Source: Peribacillus deserti (GTDB taxonomy: Bacteria > Bacillota > Bacilli > Bacillales > DSM-1321). Taken from it: a stretch of 47,615 bases of DNA. Under the pieces are notes generated by a model. It worked only from the letters and a program-made list of their open reading frames with translations. It was not told the DNA's origin and ran no database searches. Made by a program: the position numbers and the translations under genes. The stretch is from positions 1 through 47,615 of the forward strand of contig NZ_PGUY01000073.1 in the NCBI RefSeq assembly GCF_002863585.1, given 5' to 3'. Positions 33,712 to 42,828 of this stretch are shown here, piece after piece. Each line of letters opens with the position of its first letter. The stretch's first letter is position 1.

Positions 33712-34461
33712 TTATATAGCAAGCTCCGGCAGGAAAGCATGTGGGAGGCGATCTAAACCTCCAGCTATTTCATAGAATTTCATATTTGGATCAAAGAGAT
33801 ATTGGAGTTCCCTGAAAATGTGCAGAAAGGACAGTTCGGGAAAACCCTCTAAGGCTAAAAGGACTTCCAGCATGTCTACCGCTCCTATTGAAAGCGAACG
33901 CTCAACCGGATTATATCTAAGAAAAAGTTCAAATGAATATATATCAAAGTTCTTTTCAAGGATCTTCCAATTTTCATCAGGATTCAGGCGTAAGAAATCT
34001 TGTATGGGTTTTGTGACCATTTTTATTAACTCTATCGGAGTTTTCCCCTTTTCCCAGCCCTGAGTAGGAAACCTGAGGATATCTGGGTTTACACCTATGT
34101 GTTTTAGGCGTGTTTTTACTCCATTAACATAATACAGATCGTTTGGCGTACTATTGATAAACCCTGAGACAGTCAATTTATATTTTTTTATATACTCTAG
34201 TGTCAGATGATGACTGTTTGGAATTCTCATAGGCCCGGCTTCCAAGAATTGATTCTCTACAAATGGTCTCCTGAGTGTGAAAATCCTGCCTCCAACCCGG
34301 TCACTTCCTTCAATTAGCTGAACAGAATGTCCTGCCATTTTTAATAAGGAAGCGGCCACTAAGCCCGAAATACCTGCCCCCACAATGACGACTTTCTTTG
34401 GATACACAGGCTTAGGGAGACCATTCCTGATCATTCCAAGCATTTGGCTCATTGTTATCAT
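33712..34461 (-). pseudogene. flavin monoamine oxidase, C-terminally truncated
   Basis: 249 aa remain of a family usually about 450-480 aa. The FAD-binding Rossmann motif is KKVVIVGAGISGLVAASLLK (residues ~23-42). EGSDRVGGRIFTLR (the GGR motif) and EAGPMRIPNSHHLTLEYIKK follow. It ends LDRLPHAFLPELAI, before the substrate domain and second FAD motif. No continuation is seen in other frames downstream, so the 3' half was lost by deletion, not frameshift. ATG 34461 has AGGAGG seven bases upstream. The activity is probably lost. Confidence 0.7.
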
Positions 34462-34594
34462 CCTGCAGCCTCCTACTCCATATCTGCATTTCTTGTTCAA
34501 AGATATTTAAAAGAGGAGGCATATATGTTAATGAATGATGTCGAAAAGACATAGTTCCTATTCATTTATTGCCTGTCCAGGCATGTTGAAGCTC

Positions 34595-35203
34595 CTATAA
34601 ATTTTCCGGTAAATGCCTTTTATACATATCTAATGCATTGGCATGCCTATTTAATACAGCTGTTGTAATGGGATGTGGTTTTACATAGATCATCCCATAG
34701 TCTCTTTCGCCATAATCCTCTTTTATTGGGAACGCCAATTTTTCTTCGTATAACGAAAATTGGGCATTAATGCCCGTTTTATTTCCCCGGGCATCCAGCC
34801 TTACCCATTTATTAAGCGAGCTAAAGAATACAGCATTCAAAGCGTGTATACAGTAGCCTTCTTCAGGCGTATCAAATAACATTAACCGTTGATAGCAAAA
34901 ACCCGCTGGTATGCCTTGGGATCGCAATAAAGCCGCCAACAAGTGAGATTTTGCGTAGCAGATTCCTTCTTTATAGGTTAATACGTCCGAAGCCTTGCAT
35001 GTAACCCGGGTAGACTGAATATCCCAGGAATGCGATATTTCATCACGTACAAATTCGAATGCTGTTTTGGCTTTTTCAACTTGTGTTTGAGAAGGGGTGA
35101 AAATTTCACCTGCTTTTGCCAGGATTTTAGGGTGAGAATAATTAACTTCTTCTAATTCAGTTACATACTCTTTCAATGTACGAGACTCGCAAATCATGTT
35201 CAT
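34595..35203 (-). CDS. transglutaminase-like cysteine protease/peptidase
   Basis: 202 aa. The catalytic triad of the transglutaminase core is visible: Cys in YKEGICYAKSHLLAALLRSQ, His in EEGYCIHALNAVFF, Asp in KWVRLDARGNKTG. The N-terminus (EEVNYSHPKILAKAGEIF, KTAFEFVRDEISHSWDIQ) is typical of bacterial members of this superfamily, which hydrolyse or transfer amides. The exact reaction is unknown. ATG 35203 is preferred for spacing from GAGAGGG. The next gene downstream is the truncated amine oxidase; the two may once have formed an operon. Confidence 0.85.
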   Translation of the reverse strand: MNMICESRTLKEYVTELEEVNYSHPKILAKAGEIFTPSQTQVEKAKTAFEFVRDEISHSWDIQSTRVTCKASDVLTYKEGICYAKSHLLAALLRSQGIPAGFCYQRLMLFDTPEEGYCIHALNAVFFSSLNKWVRLDARGNKTGINAQFSLYEEKLAFPIKEDYGERDYGMIYVKPHPITTAVLNRHANALDMYKRHLPENL

Positions 35204-35288
35204 CGTCTGCATCCCTCTCACCAGTTATTCACACCTAGGAACATCAATTGATCCTTCAATTACTTATTCCTATATCGGATATCATAAC

Positions 35289-35318
35289 AAAAGCTGAAGC
35301 ATTATGCCTCAGCTTTTT
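35289..35318 (-). terminator. terminator of the NmrA-like gene
   Basis: 9-bp stem AAAAGCTGA / TCAGCTTTT with an inner GCAT/ATGC pair, just beyond the stop; T/A-rich on both sides. Confidence 0.82.
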
Positions 35319-35325
35319 AATGTGT

Positions 35326-36198
35326 TTATTTGTTTTGAGAGATTTGATTTACGATTTGGCTCAGTGCCTCACGGATGGGTGTCAGTGGACGTCCGAGCAG
35401 TTTTTCAAAGTCACTGCTTTCGACCTCCAATTCACCTTCACGAATACCCTTCTGGATTTCTACAAGCATCGGAATGATAAAATCCGGTACTCCTGCACCT
35501 TTCATGATTTCCGCATAGGCAGTATCATCCACCTGCTGAAAAGAAACTTCTTTTCCTAAAACAAGCTTGAGAGCAGAAACCAGTTCTTCCTGAGTCAGCA
35601 ATTTGCCGGAAAGTTCATAAACCGTATTTTCATGGCCGTTTCCTGTAAGAACAGCCGCTGCCGCTTCTGCATATTCCTGCTGAAGAGCCCACCCTGCTTT
35701 GCCAGAACCGGCAGATGTTATCCAAGGCGCGCCAGCAATTACACCTTGTATACTTGATATTTCATTCTCTAAATACCAGTTATTGCGTAAAAAGGAGTAG
35801 GGAATTCCCGTTTTCAAGATAGCATCCTCCGCAGCACGGTGCGGCGGGGCCAGGAACAGGTTACTTTCACTTGCGTTTCCTAAGCTTGTATAAGCAATGA
35901 ATTTTACTCCGGCACGTTCCGCTGCTGCTACTGCATCCGTGTGCTGACGGATTCTCGTTTCATTGTCACCATCCGCTGATATGATTAATAAGCGGTCGAT
36001 GCCTGCAAAAGCAGCATCCAATGTTTCAGGATGGTCAAAATCTCCCTGCCGGACTTCCACTCCACGCTCCTGTAACCCCACTGCTTTCTCAGGGTTACGA
36101 ACGCTGACAGCAAGCTGGCTTGCCGGTACAGTTTTTAATAATGCTTCTACCACTTTAGATCCCAGTTTTCCAGTCGCACCTGTGACTAATATTTTCAT
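35326..36198 (-). CDS. NmrA-like NAD(P)-binding quinone oxidoreductase (YtfG/QOR2-like)
   Basis: 290 aa atypical SDR. The dinucleotide-binding motif is MKILVTGATGKLGSKVVEAL. VEVRQGDFDHPETLDAAFAG is the NAD(P) adenine pocket region, followed by FIAYTSLGNASESNLFLA and GIPYSFLRNNWYLENE, both typical of QOR2/YtfG-type NADPH:quinone reductases. It should reduce quinones or electrophiles. It is divergent from an Rrf2 regulator with repeated operator-like words between them. This matches the layout of Bacillus ywnB/ywnA-type pairs, where the regulator senses electrophile or thiol stress. Confidence 0.87.
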   Translation of the reverse strand: MKILVTGATGKLGSKVVEALLKTVPASQLAVSVRNPEKAVGLQERGVEVRQGDFDHPETLDAAFAGIDRLLIISADGDNETRIRQHTDAVAAAERAGVKFIAYTSLGNASESNLFLAPPHRAAEDAILKTGIPYSFLRNNWYLENEISSIQGVIAGAPWITSAGSGKAGWALQQEYAEAAAAVLTGNGHENTVYELSGKLLTQEELVSALKLVLGKEVSFQQVDDTAYAEIMKGAGVPDFIIPMLVEIQKGIREGELEVESSDFEKLLGRPLTPIREALSQIVNQISQNK

Positions 36199-36226
36199 AG
36201 TTCATTCCTCCAGTAGTCCATCATTT

Positions 36227-36275
36227 TTACTTGTAACTTATTTAATTACTTGTAATCATATTAATTACTTCTTTG
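36227..36275. promoter_or_regulatory. 19-nt direct repeats, candidate Rrf2 operator
   Basis: The word TTACTTGTAA occurs at 36227 and 36246, with a third partial copy (TTACTTC) at 36265, each 19 bases apart and followed by a TATTTAA-like tract. The middle copy is extended to the palindrome ATTACTTGTAAT. It lies 30-80 bases before the oxidoreductase start. Confidence 0.6.
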
Positions 36276-36413
36276 CTTTTTGTCAACTAAAAAAATAAAT
36301 CACTTTTATGCGATTTTGAAGGAAATTAGCGGTATAATAAGACTTGTAGCCAAATTGATTACATGAGATAATCAGGAAATTATTAAGTTTGAAACAAAGA
36401 AGGTGACTATTTT

Positions 36414-36851
36414 ATGTCCATAAGCAGCCGCTTTGCTGTGGGTATTCATATACTAACTCTTATTGAGCTTAATAAAGATGGGGTAAGCTCGTCGGAATAT
36501 TTAGCAGACAGCGTGAACACCAATCCAGCTGTAATCAGAAAAATCATGGGGATGCTTAAAAAAGCAGGATTAATTGAAGTTCATCCAGGAGTCGCAGGAG
36601 CAAAATCGGCAAGGAATATAACAGATATTACATTGCTTGATGTCTATAAAGCCGTGAATGTAGTCCAGGATAAAGAACTATTCAGTATACATGGTAATCC
36701 TAATCCGGAATGCCCTGTTGGGAGGAATATCCAGGAAACGATCCTCCCGCTTTTTTCAGCGGCTCAAGCCGCCATGGAAAAGGTATTAGACAGTGTTACG
36801 ATCGAGGACGTTGTGAAGGGAATCCATGATAAAGACTCGTGTACAAACTAA
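36414..36851 (+). CDS. Rrf2-family transcriptional regulator (YwnA-like)
   Basis: 145 aa. N-terminal winged helix: MSISSRFAVGIHILTLIEL, SSEYLADSVNTNPAVIRKIM, then wing GVAGAKSARNITDITLLDVY. The single-Cys region NPNPECPVGRNIQ replaces the three-Cys cluster of Fe-S Rrf2 proteins, as in YwnA-type thiol- or electrophile-responsive members. Start ATG after AGAAGGTG. It is divergent from the NmrA-like oxidoreductase, its most likely target. Confidence 0.9.
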   Translation: MSISSRFAVGIHILTLIELNKDGVSSSEYLADSVNTNPAVIRKIMGMLKKAGLIEVHPGVAGAKSARNITDITLLDVYKAVNVVQDKELFSIHGNPNPECPVGRNIQETILPLFSAAQAAMEKVLDSVTIEDVVKGIHDKDSCTN

Positions 36852-36857
36852 AATTGT

Positions 36858-36899
36858 GAAATAGGGTGCCCCAACATGAACGTTTGGGCACCCTATTTC
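36858..36899. terminator. bidirectional terminator
   Basis: 14-bp stem GAAATAGGGTGCCC / GGGCACCCTATTTC with a 14-nt loop between the converging Rrf2 and bglA genes. Confidence 0.9.
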
Positions 36900-36911
36900 T
36901 ACATTAATTGA

Positions 36912-38405
<1,494 letters not shown>

Positions 38406-38435
38406 TTAATTTGAAATGCCAGCAAAACTTTTAAA

Positions 38436-38590
38436 TATGCAGCCGCCTAACAGGTTTTATGTGGCTTAATGGGCATCTTATGTGGCTGCACTATTGTTTT
38501 ATGTGGCCCAATCAGCATCTTATGTGGCTAAATTAAGGTTTTATGTGGCTGAACAAAGGTTTTAAGTGGCTGAATCCCGTTTTATGCGGC
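38436..38590 (+). repeat. 21-nt array B, word TTATGTGGC
   Basis: TATGTGGC or a one-base variant occurs at 38458, 38479, 38500, 38521, 38542, 38563 and 38583 (spacings 21 five times, then 20). A weaker TATGC lies 22 bases earlier, at 38436. The 12 bases between words vary. The array begins 85 bases upstream of the bglA start codon, so it may overlap the bglA promoter region. Confidence 0.87.
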
Positions 38591-38648
38591 AGGCAAAATA
38601 GGGCGCTCACAACAGTTTCTTTAAAAAAGTTAATCCAATTTAAACAAA

Positions 38649-38688
38649 AAACCTAAATAAGCATGGAGTCTCATGCGAATTTAGGTTT
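38649..38688. terminator. two-level hairpin, likely terminator
   Basis: Outer stem AAACCTAAAT / ATTTAGGTTT and inner stem GCAT / ATGC, between array B and the DUF3291 gene; on the minus strand it is followed by TTTTTTG. Confidence 0.65.
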
Positions 38689-38767
38689 GCCTGCCAGACA
38701 GTAACTAATAATGCCTGTTTCAAGTGAACCGCTCCCCTCATTGTAAATTACATTACCTAACTTTGTA

Positions 38768-39109
38768 TTAACTCTGTTTTCTTCCATATTTAATATGTAA
38801 CCGTTCCTTACATTCGCTCCACGAAGGATGATGATCTCCTTCCCAATTCAAGGATTCTAGTTCACTTGCAATCTTTCTGGAAATTTTCATAGCTTTCAAA
38901 TGGTTACCCTTGTTCCTGTACATTTTCATATCGTCTTTGTTTTCCCATAGAGTTAATGTCCAGTACGTATGCCATCCTTCTTTATCTAAACTCGAATGCA
39001 AAAGGCCTGGTGCTTTCTTAGATTGACTTACGGATCTTAGCGTATACCAAATAAAAGCAGGCAGATTTCTCTTTCTCTTTAATCGCATCCTGGTAACGGA
39101 TATAAACAT
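38768..39109 (-). CDS. DUF3291-like dimeric alpha/beta-barrel protein
   Basis: 113 aa. MFISVTRMRLKRKRNLPAFI, GLLHSSLDKEGWHTYWTLTL and WENKDDMKMYRNKGNHLKAM match the ABM/DUF3291 pattern, in which a ferredoxin-like fold dimerises around a small hydrophobic pocket. Possible roles are haem-degrading or aromatic monooxygenase-like; neither is shown. Start ATG with AAAGGGGG upstream. The C-terminus is basic. Confidence 0.75.
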   Translation of the reverse strand: MFISVTRMRLKRKRNLPAFIWYTLRSVSQSKKAPGLLHSSLDKEGWHTYWTLTLWENKDDMKMYRNKGNHLKAMKISRKIASELESLNWEGDHHPSWSECKERLHIKYGRKQS

Positions 39110-39560
39110 TCACATCCCCCTTTTACATACCTCTTCGATTTTTTTGTTACATATCCTGCAAATAGTTCTGTGAAATGTGAGGATTTTTCAATAAAGAAGC
39201 TTTTTAAGAGTAGTTTTGGACCACGTTAAAAGTACATCCCCACTTAGAGCATAATGTAAGCTAAGCAAACGTATGGAGTGATATAGCAGCAGTGTGTTTT
39301 TATAGAAAGCCTTGCTAATGAATGAAAAGAAAAAACCACAAAAAATAGCCCCTTTAGAAAGGGGCTGATCGGGCTGTCCAGATAGTCTTGGCAGTTGATA
39401 CTGTCCTGATATACGAGAAATCGGTCCAGCGTGGTACCGATTATCCGGTTTCGTTCATGGTTTTGCCGAGTCTCCCTGGTCTTCTTCCCGAAAATGATCA
39501 AGGCGCTGCCATGAAATAGGGATTATCACTCCACTCCCAGCATATTCCAGAAAAGAAACG
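39110..39560. other. intergenic region with an orphan terminator
   Basis: No supported gene. A strong minus-strand terminator (AGCCCCTTT / AAAGGGGCT, 39347-39366, then ATTTTTTG) has no clear gene ahead of it. A frame on that strand (from 39501, MIIFGKKTRETRQNHERN...) runs through the hairpin and has no ribosome binding site. The terminator may belong to a small RNA or a lost gene. Confidence 0.4.
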
Positions 39561-39712
39561 CATAACGGGTTACGGATAAGCATAATGCCTCCGGGTTAAG
39601 CATAAAGCACCAAACTTAAGCATTGGAAACAGAGCGATAATCATAAACTATGAAAACTTAAGCATACACCTTCAAAACATAAGCATATATCCATAAAAGG
39701 TAAGCATAAACC
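39561..39712 (-). repeat. 21/20-nt array C, word TATGCTTA on the minus strand
   Basis: On the plus strand CATA/CATT of the word TAAGCATA occurs at 39561, 39581, 39601, 39621, 39642, 39663, 39684 and 39705. Read in the direction of the word, spacings are 21, 21, 21, 21, 20, 20, 20, the same order as in array A. Some units share variable bases with array A (GTTTGG, GTTTTC after the word), indicating distant common descent. Confidence 0.85.
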
Positions 39713-39792
39713 AATTTGTAGTTATCTAATCTCTTACATATAAGACAAAACCTGTTTCAAAACGCCTGTTTTTCCAGAGTTGGGTAGTCAAG

Positions 39793-40029
39793 ATGCAAAC
39801 ATGTAAGGAAGATAGGGTTCTATCAGCAAAAAAACACCTATTTTCCGGTAAAATATGGACCACTATTTTCCCGCTGTTTTTGCAGATCGTGCTGAATCAT
39901 CATAAGTTCCCGTGGGGAGTAGAACCGGTTAAGAGATACTACATTCGTAATAATCTAGAAAGAAAGGAACCTGTTCATTTAAAATTGAAACGAGACTTCT
40001 CTATTCCAAAGGAACCACTGTACAGATAG
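39793..40029 (+). CDS. doubtful 78-aa frame
   Basis: The frame starts MQTCKEDRVLSAKKHLFSGK and ends in a Lys/Arg-rich tail (KRYYIRNNLERKEPVHLKL). There is no ribosome binding site or terminator, and no family is recognised. The tail looks more protein-like than chance, so it may be the end of a decayed gene. Confidence 0.2.
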   Translation: MQTCKEDRVLSAKKHLFSGKIWTTIFPLFLQIVLNHHKFPWGVEPVKRYYIRNNLERKEPVHLKLKRDFSIPKEPLYR

Positions 40030-40096
40030 AATTATTTTCCCCACAAGCTGAATAACCCTTTACAGAGGCTTCATTTTCCTTATCTTGGCAGCCGGA

Positions 40097-40741
40097 CTAA
40101 CAGCCGTCCACACCACAGGCCATTCCTTCAGGAAAATCTCTGTCCTGTCTGTTTATCTCTTCGTTTATGATTTGTTCCAGAGTCGCTTTGGATCTAATTC
40201 CTGAAATTTTGGTGTCCCCAATAATGAATGTAGGTACAGCAGTGATATCTGCTTCATTATAGGCATGTTCTAATGCCTTCTGGTGGGCCTCTTTGTACCT
40301 TCTGGTTTCAAGTGCTTGACGGTACTCGGTTTCATCTAATCCCACTTCACCAGCCAATTTGGTTAATACTTCTATATCACCAATATCCTGCTCTTCCTGA
40401 AAGAAAGCACGAAGCATCCGGTCATTGTATTCGCTGCCTTTTCCTTTTTCTTTGGCATATTGATAGCCCTCAAAAGCAAGATGAGTATATGGCTGAGGTG
40501 ATACTTTTGGAAGGACAATATGAATCCCCATTCGGTCAGCCATTGGATATACCGACTGTTTCCAAGTACTTTGCAGGTAATGCCCTTCAGGCTTTAACGT
40601 TTCATTAGGATAAGGCCGCAGTTCATAGGGCATCCATTCCACTACTGCATCTTTTCCTTTGATGGCCTCTGCAAGCGGCTGCTCGGCCAAGAAACAAAAC
40701 GGACATACATAATCTGAATAAACCTTTATCTTTACTGTCAC
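40097..40741 (-). CDS. DsbA-family oxidoreductase (FrnE-like)
   Basis: 214 aa thioredoxin fold with a helical insert. The active site is KVYSDYVCPFCFLAEQPLAE (CPFC). The cis-Pro loop is EADITAVPTFIIGDTKISG. The insert LAFEGYQYAKEKGKGSEYND is typical of the FrnE/polyketide-type DsbA group. No signal peptide, so it acts in the cytoplasm. The C-terminus ends GMACGVDGC, an extra Cys pair. The start is GTG 40741 with GGAGAG six bases upstream; longer frames lack an RBS. Confidence 0.88.
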   Translation of the reverse strand: MTVKIKVYSDYVCPFCFLAEQPLAEAIKGKDAVVEWMPYELRPYPNETLKPEGHYLQSTWKQSVYPMADRMGIHIVLPKVSPQPYTHLAFEGYQYAKEKGKGSEYNDRMLRAFFQEEQDIGDIEVLTKLAGEVGLDETEYRQALETRRYKEAHQKALEHAYNEADITAVPTFIIGDTKISGIRSKATLEQIINEEINRQDRDFPEGMACGVDGC

Positions 40742-41212
40742 ATCAAACTCTCCAATCATGATTTGAGTGAGCCTCTCCTCATATCGTATTAAATCCGGCG
40801 CCTTACACAATAACTGTCATAGTTTTATCAAAAGGCGGATTTATTATTTTGTTCTATTGTAAATGTGTCTTTCTTAATAGGCAAAAAATAAATCTTAGGC
40901 CGCGCACAGCCATGACTTAATCAATATGTCCTCTTTCCTTCCCTTTGTTCCATCCACCTTAGAATTCAGCTAGAAAATGGGAAACTCCCAGCTAATCTAA
41001 TCATTATTAACTATTATTTGTATAACAATGGGGATGGATTTACTAAGAGATAACTTGGTATAGTAGATATTAATCTATCAGATAAATAGTATGCGAAAAA
41101 CGGTTAGATTAGTGTTGTTGGTTCACTAGAAAGGTTCGTTTTTAGCACAGGCTAAGAATATGAGAGAAAAAGAAACTCAGGAGAAATACGGATAGTTTGG
41201 AGTGGAAACAGA
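40742..41212. other. divergent intergenic region
   Basis: AT-rich 5' regions of the DsbA-like and threonine aldolase-like genes. No repeat, riboswitch or small gene is convincing here. Confidence 0.4.
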
Positions 41213-42247
41213 ATGATTCGATTTGAGAATGATTATACTGAGGGCTGCCATAATCGGATTCTGAACCGATTAATGGAAACAAATGAAGAACAGACCCCCG
41301 GGTATGGAACAGATGAACATTGTGAAAAGGCAAGAGAATATATCAGACAAGCATGTGATGCTCCTGAAGCAGATGTCCATTTCTTAGTCGGCGGGACACA
41401 AACGAATACGACGATAATTGCGTCTGTCCTGAGGCCCCATCAGGGAGTCGTATCAGCTGATACGGGTCATATTGCCGGGCATGAAACAGGAGCGATTGAA
41501 GCCACCGGTCATAAGGTGCTTATCCTGCCGAGTAATGATGGCAAAATTTCCGCAGAACAGGTGAAAGAAGTATATGAGGCACATTGGAATGATGCCACAC
41601 ATGAGCATATCGTTCAGCCAGGTATGATTTATATCTCTCACCCGACAGAAAATGGTACCACTTATAGCAGGGCCGAATTGGAATCTTTAAGCAAGGTTTG
41701 CAGGGAATGCGGCCTGCCCCTTATGCTCGACGGCGCCAGAATGGGATATGGTCTGGCTGCAAAGGACAGCGATTTATCCCTTGCTGATCTAGCACGGCTC
41801 TGTGACGTTTTTTATATAGGCGGAACGAAAGTTGGGGCATTGTTTGGTGAAGCAGTCGTCATCACAAATGATGCTCTGAAAAAGGACTTCCGGTATATGA
41901 TCAAGCAAAGAGGTGGATTAATGGCAAAGGGCAGATTATTAGGGATCCAATTCGAAACTTTATTTGAAGATGGTTTATACTATGATATCTCCCATCATGC
42001 CGTCGAACTGGCCATGATGATACGCGAAGCATTCGTTAAGAGAGGATATTCCCTGCGTTATGATTCTACAACGAATCAGCAGTTTCCAATTCTGCCAAAT
42101 GACGTCCTGCTTGAATTAGGTAAAAAGTATTCTTTTTCTTTATGGGAAAAGATCGATTCTACATACAGTGTTGTTCGCTTTTGTACCAGCTGGGCTACGA
42201 AAAGGGAACATGTTGAAAGGCTCTTAGAAGATATTAAGACTATATAA
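41213..42247 (+). CDS. threonine aldolase-family PLP enzyme
   Basis: 344 aa fold-type I PLP enzyme of the beta-eliminating lyase/L-threonine aldolase family. PGYGTDEHCEKAREYIRQA, HFLVGGTQTNTTIIASVL and DTGHIAGHETGAIEATGHK form the N-terminal part. LPLMLDGARMGYGLA carries the PLP-binding Asp, and DVFYIGGTKVGALFGEAVV the Schiff-base Lys. It should cleave L-threonine or L-allo-threonine to glycine and acetaldehyde. Start ATG after GGAGTGG. Single gene with a strong terminator. It differs from the classic GlyA-linked enzyme by FYIGGTKVG, a common variant in Firmicutes. Confidence 0.88.
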   Translation: MIRFENDYTEGCHNRILNRLMETNEEQTPGYGTDEHCEKAREYIRQACDAPEADVHFLVGGTQTNTTIIASVLRPHQGVVSADTGHIAGHETGAIEATGHKVLILPSNDGKISAEQVKEVYEAHWNDATHEHIVQPGMIYISHPTENGTTYSRAELESLSKVCRECGLPLMLDGARMGYGLAAKDSDLSLADLARLCDVFYIGGTKVGALFGEAVVITNDALKKDFRYMIKQRGGLMAKGRLLGIQFETLFEDGLYYDISHHAVELAMMIREAFVKRGYSLRYDSTTNQQFPILPNDVLLELGKKYSFSLWEKIDSTYSVVRFCTSWATKREHVERLLEDIKTI

Positions 42248-42259
42248 TACTCCAACAGT

Positions 42260-42297
42260 AAAAAAATCATTGGGAACCATTACCCAATGATTTTTTT
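42260..42297 (+). terminator. terminator of the threonine aldolase-like gene
   Basis: 15-bp perfect stem AAAAAAATCATTGGG / CCCAATGATTTTTTT with an 8-nt loop. Confidence 0.92.
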
Positions 42298-42337
42298 ATG
42301 CTTGGAGTTTCCCCTTTATCAGAATACTTATTAATTT

Positions 42338-42827
42338 GGCTGTTTTCGTAAACTTTGTTGTTATTGAACAAGGGGGTTGATTGGAACGTGAGGATGCTCG
42401 CTTTCCGCGGGGCGGGCGCTGAGCCTCCTCGGCTTCGCCTGTGGGTTCTCACCTGTCCCGCTGCTCCCGTACAGAAAAGCGGAAAGCGGTGCCTGCCCAA
42501 CATATAAATATTAAACGCTTAGTGATAATCCCAATTGATATAAAATTCTAAACAAATTGGCAGGCAGAGACCCGATAAAGAAGACTTGCTGATTGGCGAA
42601 CGACAGTGAAGACAGAAGCCTAGTCGCACTTATGCGTTAGCCAAGCATAAGACGAGCCGGCTGTGGGGAGTGCTTTTCTCCCCATAGACGGATTGGCTTA
42701 TGACTCGAGGGTCTCAGCTTGTAGCTGGATCAAGGAGTCTCGCACCTTACGTTCCAATCAAACCTGTTTAACAATAGAAAAGGTTCACAGAACTTAGTAA
42801 AAAATAACATTTTTTTAGAATAGAGCC
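42338..42827 (-). mobile_element. MITE-like element R7 (longest copy, 490 bp)
   Basis: Starts GGCTGTTTTC, ends GAATAGAGCC. The flanks ATTAATTT (42330-42337) and ATTAAATT (42828-42835) form a 7-of-8 target duplication. It matches R6 throughout but has ~70 additional bases (around 42576-42645). The right target duplication contains the stop codon of the amino-acid permease gene, so the element abuts that gene's last codon. Confidence 0.87.
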
Positions 42828-42828
42828 A

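Noticed and set aside
38458-38590. Array B read as a heptad-repeat protein (M-W-x5), since 21 nt equals seven codons
   Set aside because: A TAA interrupts the fourth unit. Arrays A and C also contain stops in the same register and change to 20-nt units, which would break the frame. There is no ribosome binding site.
39244-39501. 85-aa frame on the minus strand
   Set aside because: A strong terminator lies inside it, there is no ribosome binding site, and it resembles no family I know.
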